From a virus, in the IMG/VR virus record IMGVR_UViG_3300028197_001049, positions 1 through 64,000 of that record: a stretch of 64,000 nucleotides of DNA; one strand, written 5' to 3'. The notes beneath the pieces are model-generated. The model worked only from the letters and a program-made list of their open reading frames with translations. It was not told where the DNA came from and did not search any database. Position 1 is the first letter of the stretch; every line of letters begins with the position of its first letter. Of this stretch, positions 33,904 to 43,058 are shown piece after piece. A program made the translations under genes and the position numbers.

Positions 33904-33911
33904 TGTTTATA
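33904..33911 (-). promoter_or_regulatory. Possible late promoter (TATAAACA)
   Basis: One mismatch from TATAAATA on the minus strand, 23 bases before the start of the 1907-residue gene. Confidence 0.4.
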
Positions 33912-33921
33912 CTTCTAAAAA

Positions 33922-34110
33922 TCAGAGACCAAACGCCACTGCCATGGCAAGAAGTCCTTGTCTAGTAGCAAGCTCATGTCCTCCAGACTTCACTCCGTCA
34001 TGAACAACAGCCGTCGCTTTAGTGGTATCAACTGTGATTTCTCCTTCCGCACCAATAAAGGTACTGTGTTGAGCAGTTGTTCCTCTTCGGAATTGTACTT
34101 GAGTAGTCAT
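33922..34110 (-). CDS. Small fibre-adaptor protein with Mtd N-terminal-like motif
   Basis: 62 residues. VQFRRGTTAQHSTFIGAEGEITVDTTKATAVVHDG is the short beta motif found at the N-terminus of many phage fibres (major tropism determinant N-terminal type: QFRRGT-x-x-Q, then AEGE-x-x-V, then V-x-DG). Usually it begins a long fibre; here it stands alone with a short helical tail (TRQGLLAMAVAFGL). It lies between two giant fibre genes with its own late promoter. It may trimerise and connect a fibre to the tail; inferred. Confidence 0.7.
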   Translation of the reverse strand: MTTQVQFRRGTTAQHSTFIGAEGEITVDTTKATAVVHDGVKSGGHELATRQGLLAMAVAFGL

Positions 34111-34138
34111 TCTATTAAGCTAGAGATTTTCTTCTTTT

Positions 34139-34146
34139 ATTTATAC
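34139..34146 (-). promoter_or_regulatory. Late promoter (TATAAATA) before the Mtd-like gene
   Basis: Exact minus-strand late promoter in the gap downstream of the 2087-residue gene, 28 bases before the 62-residue gene. Confidence 0.75.
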
Positions 34147-34152
34147 AAATAA

Positions 34153-37100
34153 TTATATTATGGTTCCGAATTTTCTTGGTGGACTAAAGAGGAAGAGTCT
34201 TGTCTTCGCATCACCTGCAGTTATAAGTTCCGCTGTAGTCGCTTGTGTAATTCTGGTGACACTGCCTGGGTTGTTTCCAATAAGTGTAAACAAATTGGTA
34301 GAAACAACTTCTCCCTGTGCCCCAATAGAAGTTTCATCATAATCAATTGCTCTAGCAATAGTTGCTCCATTGAGACCGAAGAGAGAACCAGATCCTTCAT
34401 ATGCTCTAGAACGAGTATCATGAGAATCACCAGTAGCACTAACATATGCGAATCCACTGTTAGCACGGGTAAGTTTGATATCAGTTGCTTCACCTGAGAT
34501 TGTTGCCGATCCTTCAGTATCGTAATTACCTTTAGTGAAGGATTCCGTAGCACCATTGCGGAATTCAAAGAGAGTAGTGTTCTCAACATCAATTGTTCTA
34601 GATTCTGCTGCTCCTCCGAAGGTTGAAAGTGTACCTTCACCAACGAAACTAAGAGTAATGATTGGAACAACTGTATCATTATGAACATTTGCAGTTCCAG
34701 AACCAGCGAATCCTCTTGTTCTCGTGGAAGTAGCATTACCATTAAATTCATATAGGAATGTTTCTTCACCAGGATTAAATCCAACAACTTCAGCGCCACC
34801 ACCAAATGTAGAGAAAGAACCTTCTCCATCATAGTTACCCTTAGTAAAGGATTCTTCATTAATTCCAGAAAGGAACGTAGATCCAGTACCTGCGAAGATT
34901 CTAGTTCTGGAATCGTCACTATCACCACTGATTCTGAAGAGACCCGTTGTTTCCGGTGCGACAGATGCAACTTCTGCTGCGTTACCAACACTAAAGAGAG
35001 AACCAGAACCAGAGAAACTTCTGTCTCTGAGGACACCCGCAAATCCTTGGAATGTAAAGAGACCGATAGATTCTTCATCTATTGTTACCGCTTCGGCAGC
35101 ACCATTAAATCCGAAGAGTGAACCTTCTCCAATATAAGGTCTTGCGAATGCTTCGTCCAGATTATCGCTGATAGTAATATTACCTTCAGCAATAGCAGAT
35201 CTGACGAATGCATTTGCTTCTCCACCAGAAGCCTTGAATAGAACAGTGCTTTCTGGTTTGGAAATTGCTGTAACTTCTGCTGCACTTCCTGCACTGAAGA
35301 GCGAACCTTCTCCAGCAAATGCTCTTGTGCGAATATTTTCTGATTGACCAGAAATAAATTCAGTTCCAATTCCTTCGTATGCGCGTGAACGATCTGTATT
35401 CGCAGATCCAGAAGATACGAAAAGAACGGTGCTTTCTGGTGCATCAATTGTTGTAGATTCTGCACCACCACCGAATCCGAAGATTTGACCACCACCAAAG
35501 ATTCTGAGATTAATCTTAACAATTGGTTCACCACTAAAGGTGAATGCTCTTGTGTCGGTGAATGGATTAAATCCAACAACCTCTGCACTAGAACCAGCAG
35601 TGAAGAGTGATCCACTACCATTATAAACAATGGTGCGAACAGGAATTGCATCACCACCAATCGCAATACTTTCACCTTCAGGATTAGTGAAGATGTTGAA
35701 TCTAAGTTGAAGTTCAGGAGTACCAGAAAGTCTGGGTGAACCATCAGGACGTGATGTCCAAGAAGGAAGCCACTTAGATGGTGAAGTACCGTAGGCACTA
35801 AAGAGAACTGTTTCTGTTGATGGATTATATCCAGCTACCTCAGTTGCACTATTGAATGTGAACAGTGAACCCGAAGTTCCAGGTTCTGCAAGATCACCAT
35901 AGTATTGATAAACATTAATCTTGCGAGTATCACCATCACCATAGACGAATGCAGATCCACCGATTTTACCGTATATGGAGTTGACATAACGAGGAGATGG
36001 ACGGTAACTGCGCCACTCATTACCTTGGTTGTGGGTATAAATTCTGGGGAATACACCCTTAGATACATATGCACCCTTAAATGCAACTTCAGTATTACCA
36101 AGAATTCTTGGAGTTCCAAGAAGATGTTGAGTTCTCCAATGTGGACGGAATCTAACCGCAGCATTAGGAGCGAGAGGTGTCTCCTCCTTAATCTTGATAT
36201 TTCCAGATCCGACCCAGTTTTCAACATGCTTCTCAACTGCAGCGCCAGAGAATCCAAAGAGGAATGTTTCTTCTGGTGGGTTAAACCCAACACACTCTGA
36301 AGTTCCGATTGCAGTGAATAGTGACCCACTAGAGAACTCAGCAAATGTCTGCTTATGACCGCTATCTCCACCAGTAATTTCAAACAGTCTTCCAAATGGA
36401 TTTTCATTACCTGGAAGAATTACAATATCACCATGATCAGTATTTGGTGGTAGATAAGCATCTACTACTGAACCATAATTTTCTGTTGTTGTAGGTGTAG
36501 ATGCAACGGTTGCGAAATCTTCATAAGTTGTTCCGAGAACAATAGAGGAAGAATTATACGAGAATACTGCCTTCTCAATTTTCTCTCCAATGTGGAAGAG
36601 TGATCCTTCACCAACATATACTTTGGCGAGGGCATTAATTTCTCCACCAGAAGTCTTGAAGAGAATTGTAGATTCTCCTCCTTGAGAACCAAACTTCTCA
36701 ATAGCAGTACCGCTAATTGTAAGTTTAAATGTATTGGTTGGTGGAGTGGATATTTTAATAGCACCATGTCCACCGCCACGGAATCTGAATAATCCGTATG
36801 GTTTGGTGGTCTGAGTAATAAAGATCTCACCATAATCAAAGTCACCACCACTAGTTGTGGTTAATAAACCATAGTCATCAATTGTTGATGCCGAACTGGT
36901 GATGTATCCATATTCTTCTGGAGACTCAAATACCTCAACAGAAGATGAATTATATGAGAATACTGCCTTCTCAATTTTCTCTCCAATGTGGAAGAGTGAT
37001 CCAGAACCAACAAAATCTCTAGCTCTTGGAGTTTCAGCAATACCAGAAACTTTGAACTGTTCATCAGGAACACCTCTCCAATGTGGAGTGAATGTAAAGT

Positions 37101-40100
37101 CAGTAGCGGCGCTTTGACCTTTATAGAAGGAAATTTCACCTTTACCACTATAAGGACCACGGAAGAATTGAGTTCTTGTGTTGCCAGTAAACTTATAGAG
37201 ACCAGTTGCAGATTGTGTAGTCTCAGTGATAATGATTTGACCGAAGTCAACTTCACCGCCAGGAGTAAGATCACTACCAATTGTACCGTGATCAAGATTC
37301 TGAGTTGAATTTGAATTGATGAGACCGTAATCTTCTGGGGTCTCAACAACAACAATAGATCCTGTGGTATATCTAAAGGTTGCGCTTTCAACCTTATCAC
37401 CAAGACCAAAGAGTCTACCCTTACCAACAAAATCTCTTGCTCTTGGAGTTTCAGCATTACCGCTGAGTTTTCCTTGTTCGTAAGGACGTGATCTCCAATG
37501 TGGAGTAAATGTAAAGTCTGCAGGATCTTGCTGCTCATTAAAGATCCTAATAGTAGTTGGTCTAACAACATAAGGACCACGGAAGAATTGTGTATCACCT
37601 TCACCGCTGAGTTGATATAACCCAGTCAGAGGTTGAATTGTCTCCGTAATAATAACCTGTCCGAGATCTTCCTCGCCTTCAGTTACTATATCAACAATTT
37701 GACCATAGTTGATATTTGTAGTTGAATTATTAGCGATTGAACCATAGTCATCATCAATAACGAACGTAACAACAGAACTAGAGTTGTAGTTAAAGGTTGC
37801 ACTTTCAAACTTATCTCCAATACTGAAGAGTCTTCCCCCGCCAATGAAAGGTCTTGCCTGAGCATATGTATTAAATTCTCCGTCAGGAGCATTACTAAGT
37901 TTTGGAGACCCGACAGGAACACCTCTCCAGTGAGGCATAAATCTGAAGTCAGCAGGATCTTGCTGATCATTGAAGATCCTGATTGGTGCGCTGAGTTTAT
38001 CCCAAGCAAAGATTGGGAAGAACTGTTCAATCGCAGTACCCTTGATTTCAAATAGTTTTCCGAGTGGATTCTCATCACCAGGAAGAGACCACATAGAACC
38101 ACGATCTTCTTCTAACGCATAACTGAAGAAGTCACCATTATCAATAGTTTGAGTTGCATTATTAGCAACGCTTCCATAATCAGTAGGATCTTCAACCTCA
38201 ACAATAGAAGATATATTGTAAGAATATGCAGTTCTTTCAATTCTATCTCCAATACTAAAGAGAGAACCGGATGCAATGTAAGGTCTAGAGAAACTATTCT
38301 CTCCTTTACTGGAAGTAGAGAAGAGTACCGTAGACTCTCCCGCTCCCGATGTAAACTTGAGATTACTATATCCACCAGTAATTCTGACTCTTGCAATAGA
38401 TCCAGTATATGCAACTGGATTAGCATGAGCAATGTCACCACCAGCTAGTTCAAATAACTTGCCAAATGGTTGAGTTGTTTGTGTGGCAATTACTTGACCG
38501 AGGTCAGTCTCACCATATCCTGGTTCTGAAATCTGACCATAATCAGATATGGAACCAGACGCAGTAATTAGACCATTATCAATTGGTGTTTGAACTGTTG
38601 CAATTGAAGAATCATTGTAGTCAAAGACTGCTGATTCATCAACTGTACCAGAACTAAACAAACTACCTGATGTGAAGTAAGTACCTTTAGAGGTGATAAT
38701 GGAGGACATTCCTCCAATGATTTTAATAAATTCACCCTGACTTGCTTCCTGTGGGCGATGACCATAAACATAAATTTGAACTGCAGGTTCACTAAACTGT
38801 ACAGTTGCTGCACCACTAATATTAATTTCACTTTCGCCAAGATATGCTCTTGGATTAGCATGTGCTCTATCACCACCAGTGATCTTAAGATTACCAAACT
38901 TGAAGAATCCTGGTTTTAATTGACCATAATCTAAAATACCATTTGTAAATGTTTGCGTGAGTATACCATAATCTTCATTGATTCCTGCTGATTGATCAAC
39001 AATTCCAGCATCAGAACTTCCGATAGTCTCATAGACTGGTGCAGGACCTTCTGCATTATAAGAGAATATTCTTCTTTCAGTTTTCTCACCGATATGGAAG
39101 AGTGATCCAGAACCAACATGCGTCTTGGCAAATGCATCGGGAATGATGTGGTTAGTGACCACAATTCCACCACGACTTCTATAATGGGGAATGAACGCAA
39201 TCTGACTGCTTTGACCCTCTCCATAGGAGTCAATGTGCTTGGTAATAGAAAGCGATCCTGAACCAACAAAGTCTCTAGATCTAGCAGCACCATGACCACC
39301 ACCACTAAATTTGAATAAACCAAACGTTGGAGTAGTTTGTGTTATTAGAACACTACCGTTATCAGCATCTCCTTCAGTAACAACTCCTGCTATCTGACCA
39401 TAATCATCAGAAGTACTATGAGATGATGCAACACTACCATTTTCTACTAATGGTTCTAGGGTTACTGCAGATTCAGTAGTATAATCATATACCTTCGCTT
39501 CATTACCATTATTAAATCCAAACAGCACACCGCTGCCTTGATATCCTACTCTTGCAAATGCTTCTGGATTACCGCCACTGAATGTTAATCCAATGACATC
39601 TCTTCTGATAAATTGTCCTGTTGCTAGATCACGTCCAACAACGTAAGTTTGTGCTCCAGATGGTTCCTCAAGTTGATCAACACCACCTGAAAGAACTGAG
39701 AATGAACCCGAACCAGAATAAGATTTAATTTTACCGAGATTACTATTGAATCCAGTAATACTGAACAGACCGAAGGGATTACTACCACCGACATCAACGA
39801 CTGTACCGTTGTCTGTCTCTCCTTCAGTAACAATTCCAGTTACTTGACCATAGTCATTAGAAGAACCTACAGTAGCGGCGACTACACCATAGTCGGCATC
39901 GCTACCATAGGTTATTATTGCATCTTCATTATAGCTGCTTGTGGCACTATCATGTGCAGCACCATAAGTCTTGAGACTTGGTACACCACCAGAACCCCCT
40001 ATGTAAGGAGCGAGCATTCGCTCCAGACCGCTGCCAATCTCAAATAGGGTGCCAGACCCCGCCCATGCCTGTTTAGTGACTACAATGGCGCTCACGCGCA

Positions 40101-40416
40101 ATATAATCGTTTCCGCAATTGCTACGAAGACTACAGTAGCAGCATTCTCTTCGCCACCACTAAAGTTAATATTACCTGATACTGGATATAACGTTTCAGT
40201 AACCCAAACATTTTCATAATCAATAGACCCAGTAACTTCATTTACAATAAAATCTTGACCTACAGGAACAATAAAATCAACGCCTACATTTACAATACTA
40301 TCAAAAAATTTCTCGCCATGATTTACCGTAGACGTAGCAACATCAGTGATGCTACCGAGATCTTCGGTCTCATATACGTGAATTTGAGATGAATCGTAAA
40401 TATAGACGTTGTTCAT
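34153..40416 (-). CDS. Repeat-built virion structural protein, 2087 residues
   Basis: Residues 1 to about 1350 consist of about ten copies of a module of roughly 110-190 residues: G-x-GSLF-x-x-G-x-x-x-E-x-x-x-F-x-YN-x-SS, then several DYG-containing turns (for example DYGQI, DYGSIA, DFGQI) and a G-L-F/Y-x-F/L-x-G strand. The remaining part is made of shorter copies of GSLFxxGxAAE followed by ETxLFxxSG. The protein is therefore almost pure beta-repeat, consistent with a long fibrous or baseplate-decorating protein. The DNA repeats leave few stops in other frames, which explains long spurious antisense frames here. A terminator hairpin (40434-40457) lies 18 bases upstream of the start. Function is inferred from architecture only. 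Confidence 0.72.
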   Translation of the reverse strand: MNNVYIYDSSQIHVYETEDLGSITDVATSTVNHGEKFFDSIVNVGVDFIVPVGQDFIVNEVTGSIDYENVWVTETLYPVSGNINFSGGEENAATVVFVAIAETIILRVSAIVVTKQAWAGSGTLFEIGSGLERMLAPYIGGSGGVPSLKTYGAAHDSATSSYNEDAIITYGSDADYGVVAATVGSSNDYGQVTGIVTEGETDNGTVVDVGGSNPFGLFSITGFNSNLGKIKSYSGSGSFSVLSGGVDQLEEPSGAQTYVVGRDLATGQFIRRDVIGLTFSGGNPEAFARVGYQGSGVLFGFNNGNEAKVYDYTTESAVTLEPLVENGSVASSHSTSDDYGQIAGVVTEGDADNGSVLITQTTPTFGLFKFSGGGHGAARSRDFVGSGSLSITKHIDSYGEGQSSQIAFIPHYRSRGGIVVTNHIIPDAFAKTHVGSGSLFHIGEKTERRIFSYNAEGPAPVYETIGSSDAGIVDQSAGINEDYGILTQTFTNGILDYGQLKPGFFKFGNLKITGGDRAHANPRAYLGESEINISGAATVQFSEPAVQIYVYGHRPQEASQGEFIKIIGGMSSIITSKGTYFTSGSLFSSGTVDESAVFDYNDSSIATVQTPIDNGLITASGSISDYGQISEPGYGETDLGQVIATQTTQPFGKLFELAGGDIAHANPVAYTGSIARVRITGGYSNLKFTSGAGESTVLFSTSSKGENSFSRPYIASGSLFSIGDRIERTAYSYNISSIVEVEDPTDYGSVANNATQTIDNGDFFSYALEEDRGSMWSLPGDENPLGKLFEIKGTAIEQFFPIFAWDKLSAPIRIFNDQQDPADFRFMPHWRGVPVGSPKLSNAPDGEFNTYAQARPFIGGGRLFSIGDKFESATFNYNSSSVVTFVIDDDYGSIANNSTTNINYGQIVDIVTEGEEDLGQVIITETIQPLTGLYQLSGEGDTQFFRGPYVVRPTTIRIFNEQQDPADFTFTPHWRSRPYEQGKLSGNAETPRARDFVGKGRLFGLGDKVESATFRYTTGSIVVVETPEDYGLINSNSTQNLDHGTIGSDLTPGGEVDFGQIIITETTQSATGLYKFTGNTRTQFFRGPYSGKGEISFYKGQSAATDFTFTPHWRGVPDEQFKVSGIAETPRARDFVGSGSLFHIGEKIEKAVFSYNSSSVEVFESPEEYGYITSSASTIDDYGLLTTTSGGDFDYGEIFITQTTKPYGLFRFRGGGHGAIKISTPPTNTFKLTISGTAIEKFGSQGGESTILFKTSGGEINALAKVYVGEGSLFHIGEKIEKAVFSYNSSSIVLGTTYEDFATVASTPTTTENYGSVVDAYLPPNTDHGDIVILPGNENPFGRLFEITGGDSGHKQTFAEFSSGSLFTAIGTSECVGFNPPEETFLFGFSGAAVEKHVENWVGSGNIKIKEETPLAPNAAVRFRPHWRTQHLLGTPRILGNTEVAFKGAYVSKGVFPRIYTHNQGNEWRSYRPSPRYVNSIYGKIGGSAFVYGDGDTRKINVYQYYGDLAEPGTSGSLFTFNSATEVAGYNPSTETVLFSAYGTSPSKWLPSWTSRPDGSPRLSGTPELQLRFNIFTNPEGESIAIGGDAIPVRTIVYNGSGSLFTAGSSAEVVGFNPFTDTRAFTFSGEPIVKINLRIFGGGQIFGFGGGAESTTIDAPESTVLFVSSGSANTDRSRAYEGIGTEFISGQSENIRTRAFAGEGSLFSAGSAAEVTAISKPESTVLFKASGGEANAFVRSAIAEGNITISDNLDEAFARPYIGEGSLFGFNGAAEAVTIDEESIGLFTFQGFAGVLRDRSFSGSGSLFSVGNAAEVASVAPETTGLFRISGDSDDSRTRIFAGTGSTFLSGINEESFTKGNYDGEGSFSTFGGGAEVVGFNPGEETFLYEFNGNATSTRTRGFAGSGTANVHNDTVVPIITLSFVGEGTLSTFGGAAESRTIDVENTTLFEFRNGATESFTKGNYDTEGSATISGEATDIKLTRANSGFAYVSATGDSHDTRSRAYEGSGSLFGLNGATIARAIDYDETSIGAQGEVVSTNLFTLIGNNPGSVTRITQATTAELITAGDAKTRLFLFSPPRKFGTII

Positions 40417-40433
40417 TAAGTTCCTAAAGCATT

Positions 40434-40457
40434 AAAAGGGGGGACCTTAATCCCCCC
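40434..40457 (-). terminator. Terminator downstream of the 390-residue gene
   Basis: Hairpin with 6-bp G/C arms GGGGGG (40438-40443) and CCCCCC (40452-40457), followed on the minus strand by TTTT (40437-40434). The T-run is short. It stands between the 390-residue gene and the 2087-residue gene. Confidence 0.65.
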
Positions 40458-40487
40458 ACAAAGAAACAATAACAAATAGATGTACAC

Positions 40488-40495
40488 TATATATC
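40488..40495 (-). promoter_or_regulatory. Possible variant late promoter (GATATATA)
   Basis: One mismatch from GATAAATA on the minus strand, 72 bases before the 2087-residue gene and upstream of a terminator hairpin. The same variant precedes the 2514-residue gene at 53691-53698. Confidence 0.3.
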
Positions 40496-41666
40496 AGTCA
40501 AGGCTGACGTTCAATGTGATCTTGATTTGGTCACCGTTGTTCTGAATTGGGTACGGACCATTTGTAAATCTTTCAGCAAACATGATGCTGCTGTGAAGAG
40601 TTAGGTCACCAGTTCCGGCAAGAGCAGGAGTGGTATGGAATGTATTCGCATCAGGTACTTCAAATACAGTATATGTAGCAGCAACAGCCGTTGAAGTTGA
40701 ACCTTGAGCGATGTAGAGAACATCACCAACAGTTAGACTATGACCAGTAGCAGTTACTTTACTAAAGCTAAGTTGAATTTCTTCATCAGTAGCAGTCTGA
40801 ATGTTATCAGTCAGGTTAGCACTGAGATAGATAATTCTCTGAAGACGATCAATACCGATGATAGTTGTAGCAGCAGGAACAGCATTGTTATTGCCAACAA
40901 CTTGTCCAACTGTGATATCATCCATGATACCAGCAACGGCAGGCAGAGTGATGAAGTTTTGTCCAACAACACCAGCACAAGGATCAGCGTTAGTACCCTT
41001 TGAAAGAACTGTACCAGCAGCTGCAGCAGCAGCGTCAAGAACACCGTGAATGCTCAGAGGCATGTTGTTTGCACGAGCCAGATAGTAACCATAAATGTTA
41101 CCAGCAGCAGCAGAGAATGTAAATACCTGCTCGGGATATGTAGCGGTAGTTACTCCACCAGTGAAGTTGATTGAGCCTGAAACAGCACCAGAGTTAGCAA
41201 CAGTCATGACGACAGTTGAACCGTCTACTCTAGATACTTTAGCGCCTGCGCCAATACCAGTACCACTGATAAGATTGCCTACACTGATTGTACCAGTTAC
41301 ACTAGCAACTGAAATAGTGAATGCACCTGAAGAACCAGTACCAGTACCAGAAGCAATAGGATCTCCAGCAGTGGAGATTGCCCAACGGTTACCATTCAGA
41401 AGAATACCATACATGTTGGTGTAGGTCTGGTCTGAACGATTATCAACACCTGTTGGATAATCCGTGTTTGCAGCAGTGCCATATCCATTGGTATTACCAT
41501 CGGCATATGGTTCATAATAAGCAGTCTGTGAAGGGACATCGCCCTCAGCAGGTGTTGTATTAGACGTAAAAAGTTTAAGAACTAAGTTTCTGGGAATCTG
41601 GTGAGTGGCGTTTAGAAGATAACGCAGCGACTCCAGTTCACCAATATTTGGTACTAAAAGTGCCAT
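40494..41666 (-). CDS. Virion structural protein, 390 residues
   Basis: The N-terminal domain ALLVPNIGELESLRYLLNAT, then LVLKLFTSNTTPAEGD, DRSDQTYTNMYGILLNGN and a C-terminal FAERFTNGPYPIQNNGDQIKITLNVSLD together look like the phage fibre/short spike proteins whose ends form a closing beta sheet. The middle third is a G/A/S/T-rich beta repeat (GTISVGNLISGTGIGAGAKVSRVDGSTV), typical of collagen-free fibre shafts. Its late promoter lies 40 bases upstream. I cannot name a T4 counterpart. Confidence 0.62.
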   Translation of the reverse strand: MALLVPNIGELESLRYLLNATHQIPRNLVLKLFTSNTTPAEGDVPSQTAYYEPYADGNTNGYGTAANTDYPTGVDNRSDQTYTNMYGILLNGNRWAISTAGDPIASGTGTGSSGAFTISVASVTGTISVGNLISGTGIGAGAKVSRVDGSTVVMTVANSGAVSGSINFTGGVTTATYPEQVFTFSAAAGNIYGYYLARANNMPLSIHGVLDAAAAAAGTVLSKGTNADPCAGVVGQNFITLPAVAGIMDDITVGQVVGNNNAVPAATTIIGIDRLQRIIYLSANLTDNIQTATDEEIQLSFSKVTATGHSLTVGDVLYIAQGSTSTAVAATYTVFEVPDANTFHTTPALAGTGDLTLHSSIMFAERFTNGPYPIQNNGDQIKITLNVSLD

Positions 41667-41706
41667 TTAAAATTTTCCTCCAAGGACATTTGATGTTTAT
41701 CTGTTA

Positions 41707-41714
41707 TATTTATA
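41707..41714 (-). promoter_or_regulatory. Late promoter of the 390-residue gene (TATAAATA)
   Basis: Exact minus-strand late promoter, 40 bases upstream of the gene; overlaps the last codons of the 234-residue gene. Confidence 0.75.
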
Positions 41715-42414
41715 ATTTTACTTTCAAAGCGATAGCAAAATTTTTGAGTGATACTGTTGTATTTATAACTTCATATTGTATGATGTCCCCTGCATTTAAT
41801 TGAGTGGTCCATCCAGTCAATGTAATATCAGTATTTTTTAACGTTCCATTCAGTTGGGGCGTGTTACCACCACAAATTGTTATGGTATTAGGATAGTCCG
41901 CAAAAGTACATTTTCTAATATCAACCTCTAATGTTCCAACAGCATCAGCAATCAAAATCCATGATTGTATGACGCCAGTAACATCAATGGTTAGATAACC
42001 TTTGTTACCGTTTGTCATGGGTCTAGTTCCATTATCTACAACGTAGTTAATAGTTCTAGTCAGATCAGCGGTATTCGCTAATGCAATTCCAAAAAATGGC
42101 ACACTTGTGCTCGCGGGTGCAGTTGCAAATGTAATCTGGTTTCCAGATATTGTATAACCCACCCCAGGTTGAAGAATAGTATTATTCATAGAAATGATCA
42201 ATTGTTGATCATTTAATGCACTATATGTTTCTCCAGAAACTGCCAGTTGAAAGACTGTCTGTGCTCCATCAAACTGAGATGAAAGATCATCCAGAATTAA
42301 ATTCTGATACTGGATACCTTTTGAGGGCGCTTCATAATTAAGACCAATACTGTAATCAGCATCATCTCCTTGAGTTACAGTAAAATTTGTCGTATTAATT
42401 TGATAATTTGACAC
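41710..42414 (-). CDS. Virion structural protein, 234 residues
   Basis: Beta-rich protein with FTVTQGDDADYSIGLNYEAP and a central block, LILDDLSSQFDGAQTVFQLAVSG, then YSALNDQQLIISMNNTILQPGVGYTISG, NQITFATAP. This last pattern (F-D-G-x-x-x-x-F-x-L ... L-I-I-S-x-N-x-x-x-Q-P-G-x-Y-x-I-x-G-x-x-I-x-F) is a recurring structural repeat of marine phages and also appears in the giant protein at the right end (VFIDGVVQIYGESYTI and LVLLDGIPQLEGSSFTI). One-base overlap with the 112-residue gene. Likely a fibre or baseplate attachment protein. Confidence 0.6.
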   Translation of the reverse strand: MSNYQINTTNFTVTQGDDADYSIGLNYEAPSKGIQYQNLILDDLSSQFDGAQTVFQLAVSGETYSALNDQQLIISMNNTILQPGVGYTISGNQITFATAPASTSVPFFGIALANTADLTRTINYVVDNGTRPMTNGNKGYLTIDVTGVIQSWILIADAVGTLEVDIRKCTFADYPNTITICGGNTPQLNGTLKNTDITLTGWTTQLNAGDIIQYEVINTTVSLKNFAIALKVKL

Positions 42415-42752
42415 TAGACTGTCACTCCCGGCGTTACTGTTGCAATACCCTCAATAAATCTAGTCTTCACACCACTGGCAGAAGTCAAGACAATATCGTA
42501 AACATATCGCCTTGGTTTCAATGCAGTAGTAACGGTATCAGTTAGACTAATCATCATTATTCCTTTACTTCTATCAGTAAAAGTAACAGCAAATGAAGTT
42601 GCCGCACTTGAAGTATAATAACTTGTCTTCAATTTAGCTTCTGCAGTAAACCCTAAAAGATTTACTGGATTGCTATCTGAATTCTTGATAGTAAAGCTTG
42701 CTGAAAAGTCAGTACCTTGCTCTATCACTAAATTAATTGTAATTGCAGACAT
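42414..42752 (-). CDS. Ig-like virion structural protein, 112 residues
   Basis: A small beta sandwich: INLVIEQGTDFSASFTIKNSDSNPVNLLGFTAEAKLKTS, then ATSFAVTFTDRSKGIMMISLTDTVT and PRRYVYDIVLTSASGVKTRFIEGIATVTPGV. The pattern matches BppU/adhesin-type N-terminal domains (G-x-T-F...L-x-G-x-x-A-x-x-K...Y-x-Y-D-x). It is coupled to the 234-residue gene and has an exact late promoter in the loop of a terminator hairpin 24 bases upstream. Confidence 0.62.
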   Translation of the reverse strand: MSAITINLVIEQGTDFSASFTIKNSDSNPVNLLGFTAEAKLKTSYYTSSAATSFAVTFTDRSKGIMMISLTDTVTTALKPRRYVYDIVLTSASGVKTRFIEGIATVTPGVTV

Positions 42753-42757
42753 GTACT

Positions 42758-42791
42758 AAAAAAGACCTTCTTTCTTATTTATAAGAAGGTC
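42758..42791 (-). terminator. Terminator of the 78-residue gene with a late promoter in its loop
   Basis: Arms GACCTTCTT (42764-42772) and AAGAAGGTC (42783-42791) form a perfect 9-bp stem. On the minus strand it is followed by six T (42763-42758). The ten-base loop plus the adjoining stem base contains the late promoter TATAAATA of the next gene. Confidence 0.82.
42776..42783 (-). promoter_or_regulatory. Late promoter in a terminator loop (TATAAATA)
   Basis: Exact minus-strand late promoter for the 112-residue gene, 24 bases upstream of its start, located in the loop of the terminator of the preceding gene. Confidence 0.75.
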
Positions 42792-42798
42792 CCATTAA

Positions 42799-43035
42799 TT
42801 ACTCAGGAAGATTATTTAACTCATCTTCAGGAACTACTTCAAATGCGGGTGAATCTTCTTTCGTAGTAACTTCAGTAGGTTCTTGTAAAAGATCTAAAGC
42901 TTCAACAGCTCCTTTTAATTTAAGTGCTAATTCTTTTTTAGTAAGAACTTCAGTTTCTAGTTTTTTAATTTCTTCAACTGCGGAATTAAATTGAGAGATA
43001 AAATTTTCGCGCAATGCGCTTGGATCAACAGACAT
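42799..43035 (-). CDS. Small coiled-coil protein with an early promoter
   Basis: 78 residues. A long amphipathic helix (LRENFISQFNSAVEEIKKLETEVLTKKELALKLKGAVEALDLL) is followed by an acidic tail rich in E, T and P. No family recognised. Unlike its neighbours it is preceded by a perfect-consensus sigma70 promoter and followed by a strong terminator, so it forms a monocistronic early unit in the middle of late fibre genes. A small coiled-coil early protein could bind a host target; this is inference. Confidence 0.7.
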   Translation of the reverse strand: MSVDPSALRENFISQFNSAVEEIKKLETEVLTKKELALKLKGAVEALDLLQEPTEVTTKEDSPAFEVVPEDELNNLPE

Positions 43036-43058
43036 GGTATTACTTAGTTTCAGTTGTA

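Noticed and set aside
34221-37604. Several long minus-strand frames inside the 2087-residue gene (for example 34221-35078 and 36861-37604)
   Set aside because: They are shifted frames of a repetitive gene; products are leucine/valine-rich low-complexity sequence with no domains, and they vanish where the repeat changes.
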